Both the position numbers and the translations under genes were made by a program. Below are positions 35,960 through 45,982 of a stretch of 64,000 bases of DNA, one piece after another (position 1 is the first letter of the stretch; each line of letters starts with the position of its first letter). The stretch is from Aeoliella straminimaris. GTDB lineage: Bacteria > Planctomycetota > Planctomycetia > Pirellulales > Lacipirellulaceae. The notes under the pieces are model-generated. The model did not search any database. It worked only from the letters and a program-made list of their open reading frames with translations, and was not told the origin of the DNA. The stretch is taken from assembly GCF_024054565.1 (NCBI RefSeq), contig NZ_JAMXLR010000092.1, positions 558,001 to 622,000 on the forward strand, in the 5' to 3' direction.

Positions 35960-35979
35960 AAAACGTTCAAAACATTCAC
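35960..35979 (-). promoter_or_regulatory. upstream operator-like palindrome of the sigma gene
   Basis: Coding strand GTGAATGTTTTGAACGTTTT, an imperfect form of the AACGT-N5-ACGTT palindrome, placed 5 bases upstream of the -35 element. The two sites are direct repeats with 61 bases between their starts, on opposite sides of the promoter. Confidence 0.65.
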
Positions 35980-36147
35980 ATGCGGAGTGCCGCATGTGGG
36001 CGGATGGGCTCAGAGAAACCAGGGGCTTACCGCCAGCTCGTGCCGCGCCGCTAGAGAGAAATGCTTGCAACAGGTAGATTTGATGTCCCAGTGCTGGCGG
36101 CGGCAGAATTGCCTCTTTGTTTCCTTGTTTCAAGCTCGAGCCCATCC

Positions 36148-37332
36148 ATGCTCCCGACTGTTCCCCTTGAAGAAATGGTCAATTCGGCCAAGCAGACCTA
36201 CACCCAGCGTTTCGGGGACCCACCCAAGTGGGTGGTGATGGCGCCAGGGCGGGTGAACCTGATTGGCGAGCATGTCGACTACAACGATGGCTTTGTGATG
36301 CCGATGGCCATCGAGCGCTTCGTCGTGATCGCGGCCGGGCCGGGGGAAGGTGATGGAGAGACGCTGCAGGTCTTCAGCGACGCCATGGACGACGAATGCA
36401 CCATCTCGGTGGGGGCTGAGTCGGCCCAGGATCTGCCGCGTTGGGGGCAGTACATCCATGGTGTGCTGAAAGAGATGGCCGACGCCGGTTACACCAGCGG
36501 CCCGCTGCGGGCGGCAATTCACGCCAATGTGCCATTAGCGGGAGGTCTTTCCAGCAGTGCCGCCCTCGAAGTGGCCACGGCCACCATGGTCGAGGCGGCG
36601 TCCGGCAAGTCGATGTCAAGTTCGGAAAAGGCCAAGCTTTGTCAGCGGGCGGAGAACATCCATGTCGGTATGCCTTGCGGCATCATGGACCAGTTCAGTT
36701 CGGCTGCCTGCGAAGTCGACCACCTGATGCAGCTGGATTGTCGATCGTTGGAAACCAAGCAGGTCCCGTTCACGAATCCCAAGATCACCGTGTTGATCAT
36801 CAACTCGAACGTGAAGCGCGAACTGGCCTCTAGCGCCTACCCGCTGCGTCGGGCGCAGTGTGAAACGGCGGCCAAGCAGTTGGGCGTCACGGCGTTGCGA
36901 GATGCCACGATGCCGATGCTCGAGAAGCTCTCCGAACAGTTGGAGGAAGTCGTCTTCCGGCGCGCCCGTCACGTGATCTCGGAGATTGGTCGCGTGCAGG
37001 AGATGGCGACGGCGCTGGAGTCGAACAACTGGGCTCTGGCCGGCGAACTGATGTACGCCAGCCACGACTCGCTGCGTGACGACTACGAGGTGAGCTGCGA
37101 AGAACTCAACCTGTTGGTCGACACCGCCCACCAGCTTGGGCCCGGCAGCGGTGTGATTGGTTCGCGGCTCACTGGTGCCGGATTTGGCGGTTGCACAGTG
37201 ACCCTCGTCGAGTCGGACGCGGTAGAGGATGTTGCAAACCGCATTGCCCAAACGTACCAAACGACGCTGAACATCGAGCCCACGTTGTTCACCACCCGTC
37301 CTGGTCCGGGGGCGCATATTATCGAAGGCTAA
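36148..37332 (+). CDS. galK: galactokinase
   Basis: A 394-residue GHMP kinase that phosphorylates galactose to galactose 1-phosphate in the Leloir pathway. The galactokinase signature GRVNLIGEHVDYNDGFVMP lies at about residues 35-53, the ATP-binding motif PLAGGLSSSAALEVA at about 131-145 and motif 3 GSRLTGAGFGGC near 339-350. The frame is open 29 codons further upstream, but homology begins near the ATG at 36148. The stop codon sits in the loop of a small perfect hairpin (GAAGGC/GCCTTC, 37324-37338). No other galactose genes are adjacent, though a glycosidase of alpha-galactosidase type lies 19 kb away. Confidence 0.92.
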   Translation: MLPTVPLEEMVNSAKQTYTQRFGDPPKWVVMAPGRVNLIGEHVDYNDGFVMPMAIERFVVIAAGPGEGDGETLQVFSDAMDDECTISVGAESAQDLPRWGQYIHGVLKEMADAGYTSGPLRAAIHANVPLAGGLSSSAALEVATATMVEAASGKSMSSSEKAKLCQRAENIHVGMPCGIMDQFSSAACEVDHLMQLDCRSLETKQVPFTNPKITVLIINSNVKRELASSAYPLRRAQCETAAKQLGVTALRDATMPMLEKLSEQLEEVVFRRARHVISEIGRVQEMATALESNNWALAGELMYASHDSLRDDYEVSCEELNLLVDTAHQLGPGSGVIGSRLTGAGFGGCTVTLVESDAVEDVANRIAQTYQTTLNIEPTLFTTRPGPGAHIIEG

Positions 37333-37422
37333 GCCTTCACGGATTCTTTGCGCAAGCCCCCGCGGTTGTGGTGTACAATCCCCGCATACCCACCTACACC
37401 CATCGCCCACGGGAGATTCCAG

Positions 37423-39351
37423 ATGCGTACTTGCGTTGCGCTCTTGGCAAGCTGCGTTTGCCTATTGCACTCGACGACCCTCGCCCACCCCGGTCACGAT
37501 CACGCCGACGAGGCCGCTGCCAGCACGACCAATGCGGGCGTTCAGTTGCCGCCAGCGGTAGTGCTGCCCGAAATCGAAGGTCCCAAACCCTGGTCCGACA
37601 AGCCAGTGCTGAACGACCCCGAGCGGTTCCAGATTGCCATTCTGACCGACCGCACCGGAGGTCATCGACCTGGTGTGTGGATGGACGCGGTGCGAAAGCT
37701 CAATCTCCTGCGGCCCGAGTTCGTGGTTTCGGTGGGCGACTTGATCGAAGGTTACTCGGAAGATCGCGACAAAGTGCAAGCCCAGTGGGAGGAGTTCCTG
37801 GGCTTCATCGACAAGATGGAGATGCGGTTCTTCTTCGTTGCCGGCAACCATGACGTTACCAACCCCATGATGCATGCCATCTGGCGCGAGCACTTTGGGC
37901 GTGAGTGGTATTCGTTCGACTACAAGGATGTTCACTTTGTCTGCATGTTGAGTGAAGATCCAGTCGAGCACCTGGGCGACGAGCAACTCACCTGGCTGGA
38001 GCAGGATCTGGCCGAGCACGCCGACGCGCGGTGGACGCTGGTGTTTCTACACAAACCGCTGTGGGTCTACGCCGAACGCGACCTGGCGGCCGGCAACGCC
38101 GACAGCACCAACTGGAAGCGTGTTGAGTCACTGCTGGTGGACCGGCCGCACACCGTGTTTGCCGGCCACGTGCACCATTACGTCCAGTACCAACGCAACG
38201 ACCAGGAGTACTACTCGCTGGCCACCACGGGTGGTGGTTCGCAGTTGCGGGGCAACGAGTACGGCGAGTTCGACCACATCACCTGGCTCACCATGGAAGC
38301 CGATGGGCCGCACGTGGCCAACTTGCGACTCGATGGCATCCTGCGGCCCGACGTGGTGACCGAAGAGGGTATCGCCCGCTTCAACAAGTTCCTGGGCGGC
38401 GCCAGCGTTGAGGTCGAACCGATCTTGATCGAAGGCGCCGAATCTGAGGCCTTCTCCCAAGGCGAGATTATCATCCGTTTGAACAACCGCTTCGACGAAC
38501 CGGTGGCCATGGTGGGCGAGATTGATGGCATGCCGCTCCGCGGTCTGACGGTCGATCCCATGAAGCTGGAGCTCGAAGCCGAGGCAGGCAAGTCGGTCGA
38601 ACGCCGCATTCGCGTGGAGTTTAACCAACCGGTGGAGTTCGCGGCCCTAGCGCGGACCACACTCACGGCAAAGCTGCGATCAACCGGCGATCACCCGCTG
38701 CGTTCGGAAATCACGGTGCCGGTTGTCATCGACCGCCGGTTTTCGCTACCACAGTTGGCCAAGATGCCGGAGCTCGATGGCGTGATTGAAGAGTGGCCCG
38801 ACGAGCGAACCAACGCCACGCCCGAAAAGCCGCTGCTGCTGGGTGATCAGCTGGCATGGCAAGGCGCTGGCGACTGCTCGGCCGAGTTCTTCGCACGGCA
38901 GGTTGGCGACCGCATGTACGTCGCGGCTCGCGTGACCGACGATCGCGTGATGCCCGGTGACGAGATCGAACTGCTGGTCGATCCGCGTGGCATCTCCGCA
39001 CGGACACGTGACTCGCAGTACGTGCGAACCGGGCTGTCGATCGCCGCCACGGCTCCGGACGCCGACGGGCAGACCAAGGTCACCGCCAAACGGTTGCGCA
39101 ACGGACGCGACTACGTTGGGGTGAAAGCGGCCGCCAAAGCGACAGACAAGGGGTACGACGTCGAGTTCTCCATTCCTCTCCGGCTGGCGAAGGACATCCA
39201 AGGCAAGGACTGGCACAGCGTGCAAGGCACTGTGGTGCTGCACGACATGGACGACGAAGATGGCCGCGAGACGGACGTCGTCTGGCGTGGCACGCAGCGC
39301 GTCCGCCAGGTAAACACCGGCTTCGGGCACTTCGTGCGTGAGAGCGAGTAA
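37423..39351 (+). CDS. secreted metallophosphoesterase with C-terminal carbohydrate-binding-like domain
   Basis: A 642-residue protein with a signal peptide (about 1-22) and a histidine/aspartate-rich start. A calcineurin-like phosphoesterase domain (about 65-310) has motifs GDLIEG, GNHD, LHKPLW and GHVHHY. After a linker, a beta-sandwich of the CBM9/DOMON-like type occupies about 450-640. The first metal motif, usually D-x-H, reads DRT here, so one metal ligand is missing or replaced. The enzyme would act on phosphoesters outside the cytoplasm; the substrate is unknown. The TAA stop is followed two bases later by an IS630-type element. Confidence 0.88.
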   Translation: MRTCVALLASCVCLLHSTTLAHPGHDHADEAAASTTNAGVQLPPAVVLPEIEGPKPWSDKPVLNDPERFQIAILTDRTGGHRPGVWMDAVRKLNLLRPEFVVSVGDLIEGYSEDRDKVQAQWEEFLGFIDKMEMRFFFVAGNHDVTNPMMHAIWREHFGREWYSFDYKDVHFVCMLSEDPVEHLGDEQLTWLEQDLAEHADARWTLVFLHKPLWVYAERDLAAGNADSTNWKRVESLLVDRPHTVFAGHVHHYVQYQRNDQEYYSLATTGGGSQLRGNEYGEFDHITWLTMEADGPHVANLRLDGILRPDVVTEEGIARFNKFLGGASVEVEPILIEGAESEAFSQGEIIIRLNNRFDEPVAMVGEIDGMPLRGLTVDPMKLELEAEAGKSVERRIRVEFNQPVEFAALARTTLTAKLRSTGDHPLRSEITVPVVIDRRFSLPQLAKMPELDGVIEEWPDERTNATPEKPLLLGDQLAWQGAGDCSAEFFARQVGDRMYVAARVTDDRVMPGDEIELLVDPRGISARTRDSQYVRTGLSIAATAPDADGQTKVTAKRLRNGRDYVGVKAAAKATDKGYDVEFSIPLRLAKDIQGKDWHSVQGTVVLHDMDDEDGRETDVVWRGTQRVRQVNTGFGHFVRESE

Positions 39352-39353
39352 TA

Positions 39354-40500
39354 CGCATTCTAATCCAAAGTAGCGCGCCTCCTATTGCGCTTTCCTATTC
39401 CACCCATCATATTATTGCAGTCCTTGGACATGGAGGCTGCGATGAAGGTGAAGGGCCATTTGCCGCTGGAGGAACTCAAGCGGCTAGAACGTGCGGAGCG
39501 AAATGCCGATCAAGCACGGCGATTGCGGATTGTGATCCTCGCGATCGAGGGATGGACAGCTCCAGCCATTGCCATGGCCGTGGGGCTTTCACGGCGAATC
39601 TGTCAGCGGTGGTTGCGTCGCTATAACGAGTCGGGACTGGAAGGCCTGGACGATAAGAGAGGACTCCAGCCGCGTCGTCCACTGACGCCAGCACAAGAAG
39701 CAGAAGTCCGCCGTCGCATCGAGGCTGGTCCGACTCCCGAGGACAAGGTGTGCTCTTTGAGGGGGAAAGACTTTCAACGTATTTTAGCGGACGAGTTCGG
39801 TGTTCAGCGAAGCTTGGCTAGCATCTATCACCTACTCCACCGGTTGGGATACTCCTACTTACGCCCCCGTCCACGGCATCGCAAAGCCAATCAGGAAGCT
39901 ATCGATAAGTTCAAAGCGGAGTGGCCGCAAAAGATCAAGGCGATTGCTGAGGAGCATCCGGGCAAGCAATTGCGGGTCTATTTTCAGGATGAATCGCGGT
40001 TCGGTCAGCAAGGAACCAATACCAACGTGTGGGCCAAGAAAGGCTCACGGCCTACAGCGGTACGGCAGACAGAGTACGAGTACCTGTGGGTGCTCGGAGC
40101 CGTCTGCCCGGAGACTGGGCATGCCGAAGGCCTCTTGAGTCCGCAGCTGAATACCAAGATCATCAACACCTTTCTCGACCAGTTTTCACAGACGATTCCC
40201 AACGGAGAACATGCTGTGATGGTGTGGGATGGTGCTGGTTTTCACACCAGCAAAGCGTTGGTCATACCTGAGAACATCACGCTCGTCCAACTCCCCGCAT
40301 ACAGTCCAGAACTCAATCCGATCGAGAATTTATGGCATTACCTGAAAAGCCACTTCTGGAGCAACCGCAGCTATGCCGACTACGAGGAGCTGGAAACGGC
40401 CGCCATGGAGGCGTGGCAGGAGGCGGTCCTGGATCACCAACTGATCCAGACCGTCTGTGCGGCTCCGTACACCAATCGCGCTACTTCAGATTAGGATTGG
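39354..40500 (+). mobile_element. IS630-family insertion sequence, apparently intact
   Basis: The ends are imperfect inverted repeats of about 24-27 bases sharing GTAGCGCG and a TAATC core: left end from 39354, right end to 40500. Both are flanked by TA (39352-39353 and 40501-40502), the target duplicated by IS630/Tc1-type elements. It encloses one full-length transposase gene. It was inserted directly after the stop codon of the metallophosphoesterase gene without damaging it. Exact ends are inferred from the inverted repeats and TA only. Confidence 0.82.
39442..40494 (+). CDS. IS630-family transposase (DDE)
   Basis: A protein of 350 residues. The N-terminal helix-turn-helix domain (about 1-110) includes IAMAVGLSRRICQRWLRRYN. 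The DDE_3 endonuclease domain has its three acidic positions in YFQDESRFG, VMVWDGAGFH and PAYSPELNPIENLW. No frameshift or stop interrupts it, so it may be active. GGAGG five bases before the ATG at 39442 supports this start; earlier in-frame ATGs (39430) exist. Transposition would be cut-and-paste into TA sites. Confidence 0.92.
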   Translation: MKVKGHLPLEELKRLERAERNADQARRLRIVILAIEGWTAPAIAMAVGLSRRICQRWLRRYNESGLEGLDDKRGLQPRRPLTPAQEAEVRRRIEAGPTPEDKVCSLRGKDFQRILADEFGVQRSLASIYHLLHRLGYSYLRPRPRHRKANQEAIDKFKAEWPQKIKAIAEEHPGKQLRVYFQDESRFGQQGTNTNVWAKKGSRPTAVRQTEYEYLWVLGAVCPETGHAEGLLSPQLNTKIINTFLDQFSQTIPNGEHAVMVWDGAGFHTSKALVIPENITLVQLPAYSPELNPIENLWHYLKSHFWSNRSYADYEELETAAMEAWQEAVLDHQLIQTVCAAPYTNRATSD

Positions 40501-40541
40501 TATAAGCTGACCAGCTGTGTTATCAGCTGTGAGGAACTCGT

Positions 40542-42251
40542 TCACTCGTAGAACTGTAGCTTGGAGTTGATGTACCCCCTCTCCTTGTCGAACTCCAGCA
40601 CCAACTTCTTGGGCGGCAGTTTGGCATTGGGATCGTAGCAAAACGTCATTCCGTGCTGCTCGTATTGCTCGAAGTGGCTGGGGATCTCTTCATGCGTGAC
40701 CGTGAAGCCGAGCCCACCCTCTTCGGGGAATTTCCACACGACGTGGTAGTTTAACTGCGAGTCGAATTCCTCCACAATTTCCCGCTTGATTTCCTCCACC
40801 GCGGAAGCTTCCACGGTGATGATGGGGTGAAGCTTGCTGAATTCCTCTTTGCGCTGCTCGAAACCTTCCCAGTAGGTCGTGAAGACCTCGTTGGCTTCCT
40901 CCTCAGAGAATGTCAGCGAGCACTCTTCGCCGATGTCTGTCAGTAGTTTCTCAGCCAGCCACGGCTTGAGCGGGCGCAGGATATCGAAGTGACCCCCCTG
41001 CTCAATCACGCACACTTCCAGCGGGATATGTTCGTTGTTTGTAAACATCGCCAGTTGACGGAGCGGTTCGGCGCCGGACGATCCGCTCCCTTCGAAGCAG
41101 AGCACGGGGATACGAATCGAGGGGGCAAAGCAGTCAGGCGAGCGAAGTACGGTCTCCCGTTCGCGATACGGGTTGAAGGGCAGCACTTTGTAGTCGCCCT
41201 GGGCGATGGCTAACTCGAGATCGGCGTCGCCACCGAAGACCAACGCCGCGCGAAACGGGCTGTCGCATTCCGCCGCCAGCATGGCGAGCGTGGCGCCGTT
41301 GCTGTGGCCGCCGACGTAAACGCGTTGGGGGTCGACATACGGCAACTGCGCCACGTACTCGCCGGCTGCGATCAGATCTTCAACTTCGCCGTAGAGGAAC
41401 TCGAACTCACCAGGGTTGTCGTTTTCGCCTCGCCAGGAAGGGCACATAACCACCAGTTCTCGATTGAGAAACTGCCGGACAGATTGATCGTCCCCAGCGG
41501 GTTGCTGTTCCCACAACCAGGTGTCGATGCCGCCGAAGCCACCGTGCGCCCAAACCAAGGCGGGGCGACGCCGCTGGTCGCGTGGCTTGGGCGTAAGGTA
41601 CGCGACCAACGAACCAGCTGGCGAGTCGTAGTGCACTGTGCGAAACACGTTGGGTGGCGGTTCGGGGGCCGGTCCCACGGGGTTGTAATCGCTGGGAACA
41701 AGTTGAGTGGCAAAGCCGCTGCGTTGTTCCAGTAGCGAGCGTTCCACGACCGACGAGGCCTCAGTCGGCCGGACTGGCTTTCGTCCACTCGTCGGTTTGT
41801 CCGACGCCATGTTCGAGGCCACCACCACCAGTACTACGACCGTGACGGCTGCCGCCACAGTGGTCAGCTTAACAGGAACCGACCATCGACGCCGCCGGTC
41901 CGGATTCAAATACGGGTTGTCTTCGGTGAGAACGAACCCATTGAGCACGGACTCCGAGCCCGTGACAGTGTTAAACCTCCATGGCTCGGGCTCGTCGACC
42001 GTGGTGTCCGGTACCAACGTGATGGGAGGATCGTCCGGTATGAGATCGATCTCTTCTGCCGGATCGTCGTCCTCGATTAGTTCGCCCTCCACCAGCTCGG
42101 GCTCTAGTAGCTCACCTTCGACGAGTTCCGGTTCGAGTAGTTCGGGAATGATTAGACGTGTGCCGCACTTGCACGTAGCCGAACGGCCGGCCAGTTCGTC
42201 TTCTACCCGGTAAGTCTTCCCACATGCCGGGCAACTGAATTCAATCGGCAC
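40542..42251 (-). CDS. membrane-anchored alpha/beta hydrolase with zinc-ribbon N-terminus
   Basis: A 569-residue protein. It opens with a zinc-ribbon-like motif (CPACGKTYRVEDELAG then CKCG) and continues with a glutamate-rich repeat (ELLEPELVEGEL, about twice) and one membrane span at about 133-151. An alpha/beta hydrolase domain (about 220-430) follows with WAHGGFGG as oxyanion region and nucleophile elbow GHSNG, resembling the prolyl oligopeptidase/dienelactone hydrolase group. The C-terminal 150 residues are not recognised. The neighbouring gene at 43842 shares the zinc-ribbon start. The hydrolase substrate is unknown. Confidence 0.82.
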   Translation of the reverse strand: MPIEFSCPACGKTYRVEDELAGRSATCKCGTRLIIPELLEPELVEGELLEPELVEGELIEDDDPAEEIDLIPDDPPITLVPDTTVDEPEPWRFNTVTGSESVLNGFVLTEDNPYLNPDRRRRWSVPVKLTTVAAAVTVVVLVVVASNMASDKPTSGRKPVRPTEASSVVERSLLEQRSGFATQLVPSDYNPVGPAPEPPPNVFRTVHYDSPAGSLVAYLTPKPRDQRRRPALVWAHGGFGGIDTWLWEQQPAGDDQSVRQFLNRELVVMCPSWRGENDNPGEFEFLYGEVEDLIAAGEYVAQLPYVDPQRVYVGGHSNGATLAMLAAECDSPFRAALVFGGDADLELAIAQGDYKVLPFNPYRERETVLRSPDCFAPSIRIPVLCFEGSGSSGAEPLRQLAMFTNNEHIPLEVCVIEQGGHFDILRPLKPWLAEKLLTDIGEECSLTFSEEEANEVFTTYWEGFEQRKEEFSKLHPIITVEASAVEEIKREIVEEFDSQLNYHVVWKFPEEGGLGFTVTHEEIPSHFEQYEQHGMTFCYDPNAKLPPKKLVLEFDKERGYINSKLQFYE

Positions 42252-42290
42252 GGCCTGTCCCTCCCCGTTGCGAGTCTTCGAAGGCCGGCG

Positions 42291-42490
42291 CTACTCGTCC
42301 GTCACACACCCCTCGCTTGCGCTCTTCGCGTTCTTGATGTACTTGTACAGCGTGCCGCGCGAGGCCTTGTACGCCAGGGCTTTCCACGCCGCCCGGCGTT
42401 TGGCCATTTCGTCGTCGCTCCTGCTTCTGCCCCTGCTCCTGCTCCTGCTCCTGCTCTCCATTCTGCACCGAGACGATCGGTCCGCCAAGT
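42291..42490 (-). pseudogene. displaced copy of the ilvD 3' end with an internal hexanucleotide expansion
   Basis: Bases 42291-42420 match the last 130 bases of ilvD (44218-44347) with only five differences. They encode the same C-terminal 40 or so residues (DDEMAK...[14 protein letters not shown]...SEGCVTDE) and the same TAG stop. Upstream of this, 34 bases of CTCCTG-type repeat (42421-42454) replace 45 bases of ilvD, and then similarity resumes (TCTCCATTCTGCACC...) to about 42490. No complete gene is attached; it is a fragment lying just after the 42515-43726 gene. Confidence 0.85.
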
Positions 42491-42514
42491 CAACCACTTC
42501 GGGATTTTCGTCAA

Positions 42515-43726
42515 TTACTGGAACCAAATCGCAAATGCCACGAACCGCCCTTGGAAGATTCGATTGAGCGTTCTGGCGGTTTCCTGGCTCACCACTTCGC
42601 CTTCCTCCAGGTAGGGCACGGCCGCCGCGCCGTGTACCCACATCACCAGGTCGAACTCCCGCGGTTCGTTGAACACACGATTGATATTGATCCCCTGCCC
42701 TGCAGGCACGCGCCAGTGCGGCACAAGTTTTTCGCCCGCCAGCACGGCATCGGCTTCGTCGAGGAACACCTGCCATCCGTCGGCGATGCTCTGGTTGACT
42801 CTTAGCGGAGTAAGGCTTGTTTGGTTCGGGCCAGGAATCCACTCCCGATCGTCGTCGGTCTCTTTGCCGATGCAAATCCACACCTGCCGGCTCTGGGCGA
42901 TCATCTCCTGGAGGTGTTTCAGGGCGGCCTTCATTCGCTCGGGTTCGACTACATCGAATTTCATCAGGTGGATCGCGGCAATGGCGTCAGCGATGGAATC
43001 GGGGTTGAAGCCCCTCTGCAGGTTACTGCGCAGTAGTACTTTCGGAGTTTCCGCGCCTGCAAAGAACATCGGTGCCGTCTGATTGTAGAATGCCTCGGTA
43101 TCGTAGGCCAACCATGCTTCGGCCATCGCTTGCAGCAAGTGCGTGTAGCCGATCATCCAGTGCGCGTCCGCCTTATCAAAGCCGATTTCGAACCGCTGCT
43201 GATCTTCATCGAGTTTCGCGGCTCTCCAGGCAACGGCGGTGAACACGCGCCAGAACGTCTCGTCCTGCTCGGCCACTCCATCGCCATTCAAGTCCAGTCG
43301 CACCAGGCCCACCGGCAGTTTGAGCTTCACGTCCTCGTCCTGAATCGCCAAGAGCGACTGCTGCGCGTCGTCCAGGTCGTCGACAAAATCCTGCAGCACT
43401 TGCCGCCACTTCACGTAGGTGAGTTGCTCGGGACCGTCATTGGCTGGCACTGGCAAACGCACGAAGGGCAAGCGGGGATTGTTGTCTCGCAAGCCGTATC
43501 GATACAGGTCCTGAGTTAGCCCCTCCACGGCAGCCAGCACTTTTAACACACCAACGGCGTACTGAGCGGTCGAATCGTCCCGCTGCTGGAACTCGTCGAT
43601 GCCCTCTTGGATGCGGCCCTCGACGAGGAATGGCTCTACCTCTGCGGGGGTGGTTGGCTTGGCGAGGACAACGCCGGTGAGCGTTAAGGCAGCCACGGTA
43701 AACAGGACGTGCAGGTAGCGTTTCAT
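42515..43726 (-). CDS. secreted protein of unknown function
   Basis: A 403-residue protein with a clear signal peptide ([20 protein letters not shown], cleavage near 22). The mature part is largely helical and acidic and contains one EF-hand-like loop, [13 protein letters not shown] recognise no family. The C-terminus, which ends [12 protein letters not shown]-like with an aromatic tail, stops 24 bases before the displaced ilvD fragment. It may share a transcript with the zinc-ribbon gene upstream (115 bases gap). Confidence 0.8.
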   Translation of the reverse strand: MKRYLHVLFTVAALTLTGVVLAKPTTPAEVEPFLVEGRIQEGIDEFQQRDDSTAQYAVGVLKVLAAVEGLTQDLYRYGLRDNNPRLPFVRLPVPANDGPEQLTYVKWRQVLQDFVDDLDDAQQSLLAIQDEDVKLKLPVGLVRLDLNGDGVAEQDETFWRVFTAVAWRAAKLDEDQQRFEIGFDKADAHWMIGYTHLLQAMAEAWLAYDTEAFYNQTAPMFFAGAETPKVLLRSNLQRGFNPDSIADAIAAIHLMKFDVVEPERMKAALKHLQEMIAQSRQVWICIGKETDDDREWIPGPNQTSLTPLRVNQSIADGWQVFLDEADAVLAGEKLVPHWRVPAGQGININRVFNEPREFDLVMWVHGAAAVPYLEEGEVVSQETARTLNRIFQGRFVAFAIWFQ

Positions 43727-43841
43727 CGCAACCTCCTTCCAGGTTCAGAGAGGAGAAGCCGCACTTGAGTACAGCCATTTGCATCCAGCGAGTCCTTGCC
43801 ATTAGACATTACCACTCAGCCTTGTGGTTGGTTTCAGTTTT

Positions 43842-44171
43842 CTATGGCAAGTCCGCTACGAGATAGGAAGCAATGATGACAGCAGTAATCAGTACGGCGA
43901 TGAGCACCGCTCCGCCGACGATCAACCGCCTGGCGAGAGGCGAAATGACTTGAGACGGGTGAAGCGGAGCCGGAAACCGGGCGAAGGGATTGTCGTCGCC
44001 AATTGCGTCAGAGGCGGAGTCTGGCTCGTTCGTTTCCGTCGGCATTTGTACCGCTTGTGGCGCCGGCACACGAATTAGGGCGCCACATTCGCAGCCGGCC
44101 GGCATGTTGCCCCATGCCTCGGGCAACTCATAGACACTACCACAGCTGGGACAGCAAACTCGGATGCCCAT
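43842..44171 (-). CDS. small zinc-ribbon membrane protein
   Basis: A protein of 109 residues. The N-terminus CCPSCGSVYELPEAWGNMPAG followed by CECG is the same four-cysteine ribbon seen in the hydrolase at 40542 (residue range about 6-31). A proline-rich linker and one membrane span near the C-terminus (RRLIVGGAVLIAVLITAVII) follow. The ATG at 44171 begins right before the ribbon and is preferred over the one at 44204. Function is unknown; it is a truncated version of the same membrane-anchored ribbon design. Confidence 0.72.
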   Translation of the reverse strand: MGIRVCCPSCGSVYELPEAWGNMPAGCECGALIRVPAPQAVQMPTETNEPDSASDAIGDDNPFARFPAPLHPSQVISPLARRLIVGGAVLIAVLITAVIIASYLVADLP

Positions 44172-44217
44172 CGAGTGGACTCGTCTGGGGTCGTAACGGA
44201 GCAAAATTATCTCGCGA

Positions 44218-45900
<1,683 letters not shown>

Positions 45901-45910
45901 GGCAGTTGGA

Positions 45911-45982
45911 GAGTAGGTGAGTAGGTGAGTAGGTGAGTAAGTGAGTAAGTGAGTAAGTGAGTAAGTGAGTAAGTGAGTAAGT
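45911..45982. repeat. octanucleotide tandem repeat, nine copies, in the ilvD leader
   Basis: Plus strand: three copies of GAGTAGGT (45911-45934) and six of GAGTAAGT (45935-45982), perfectly in register. The repeat ends 10 bases upstream of the ilvD start codon. No spacer sequences are present, so it is not a CRISPR. Such short repeats change copy number easily. Confidence 0.95.

Noticed and set aside
42078-42150. Repeated GAGCTCG-type sequence in the zinc-ribbon hydrolase gene as an independent element
   Set aside because: It simply encodes the ELLEPELVEGEL repeat in frame and needs no separate explanation.
42291-42881. Open frame of 196 codons ending in the ilvD C-terminus, as a gene
   Set aside because: Its upstream part is antisense-frame noise overlapping the 42515-43726 gene and an arginine/serine repeat; only the last 40 codons derive from ilvD, so it is treated as a fragment.
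45911-45982. Tandem repeat as a CRISPR array
   Set aside because: Copies are 8 bases long and directly abutting, with no spacers and no cas genes.
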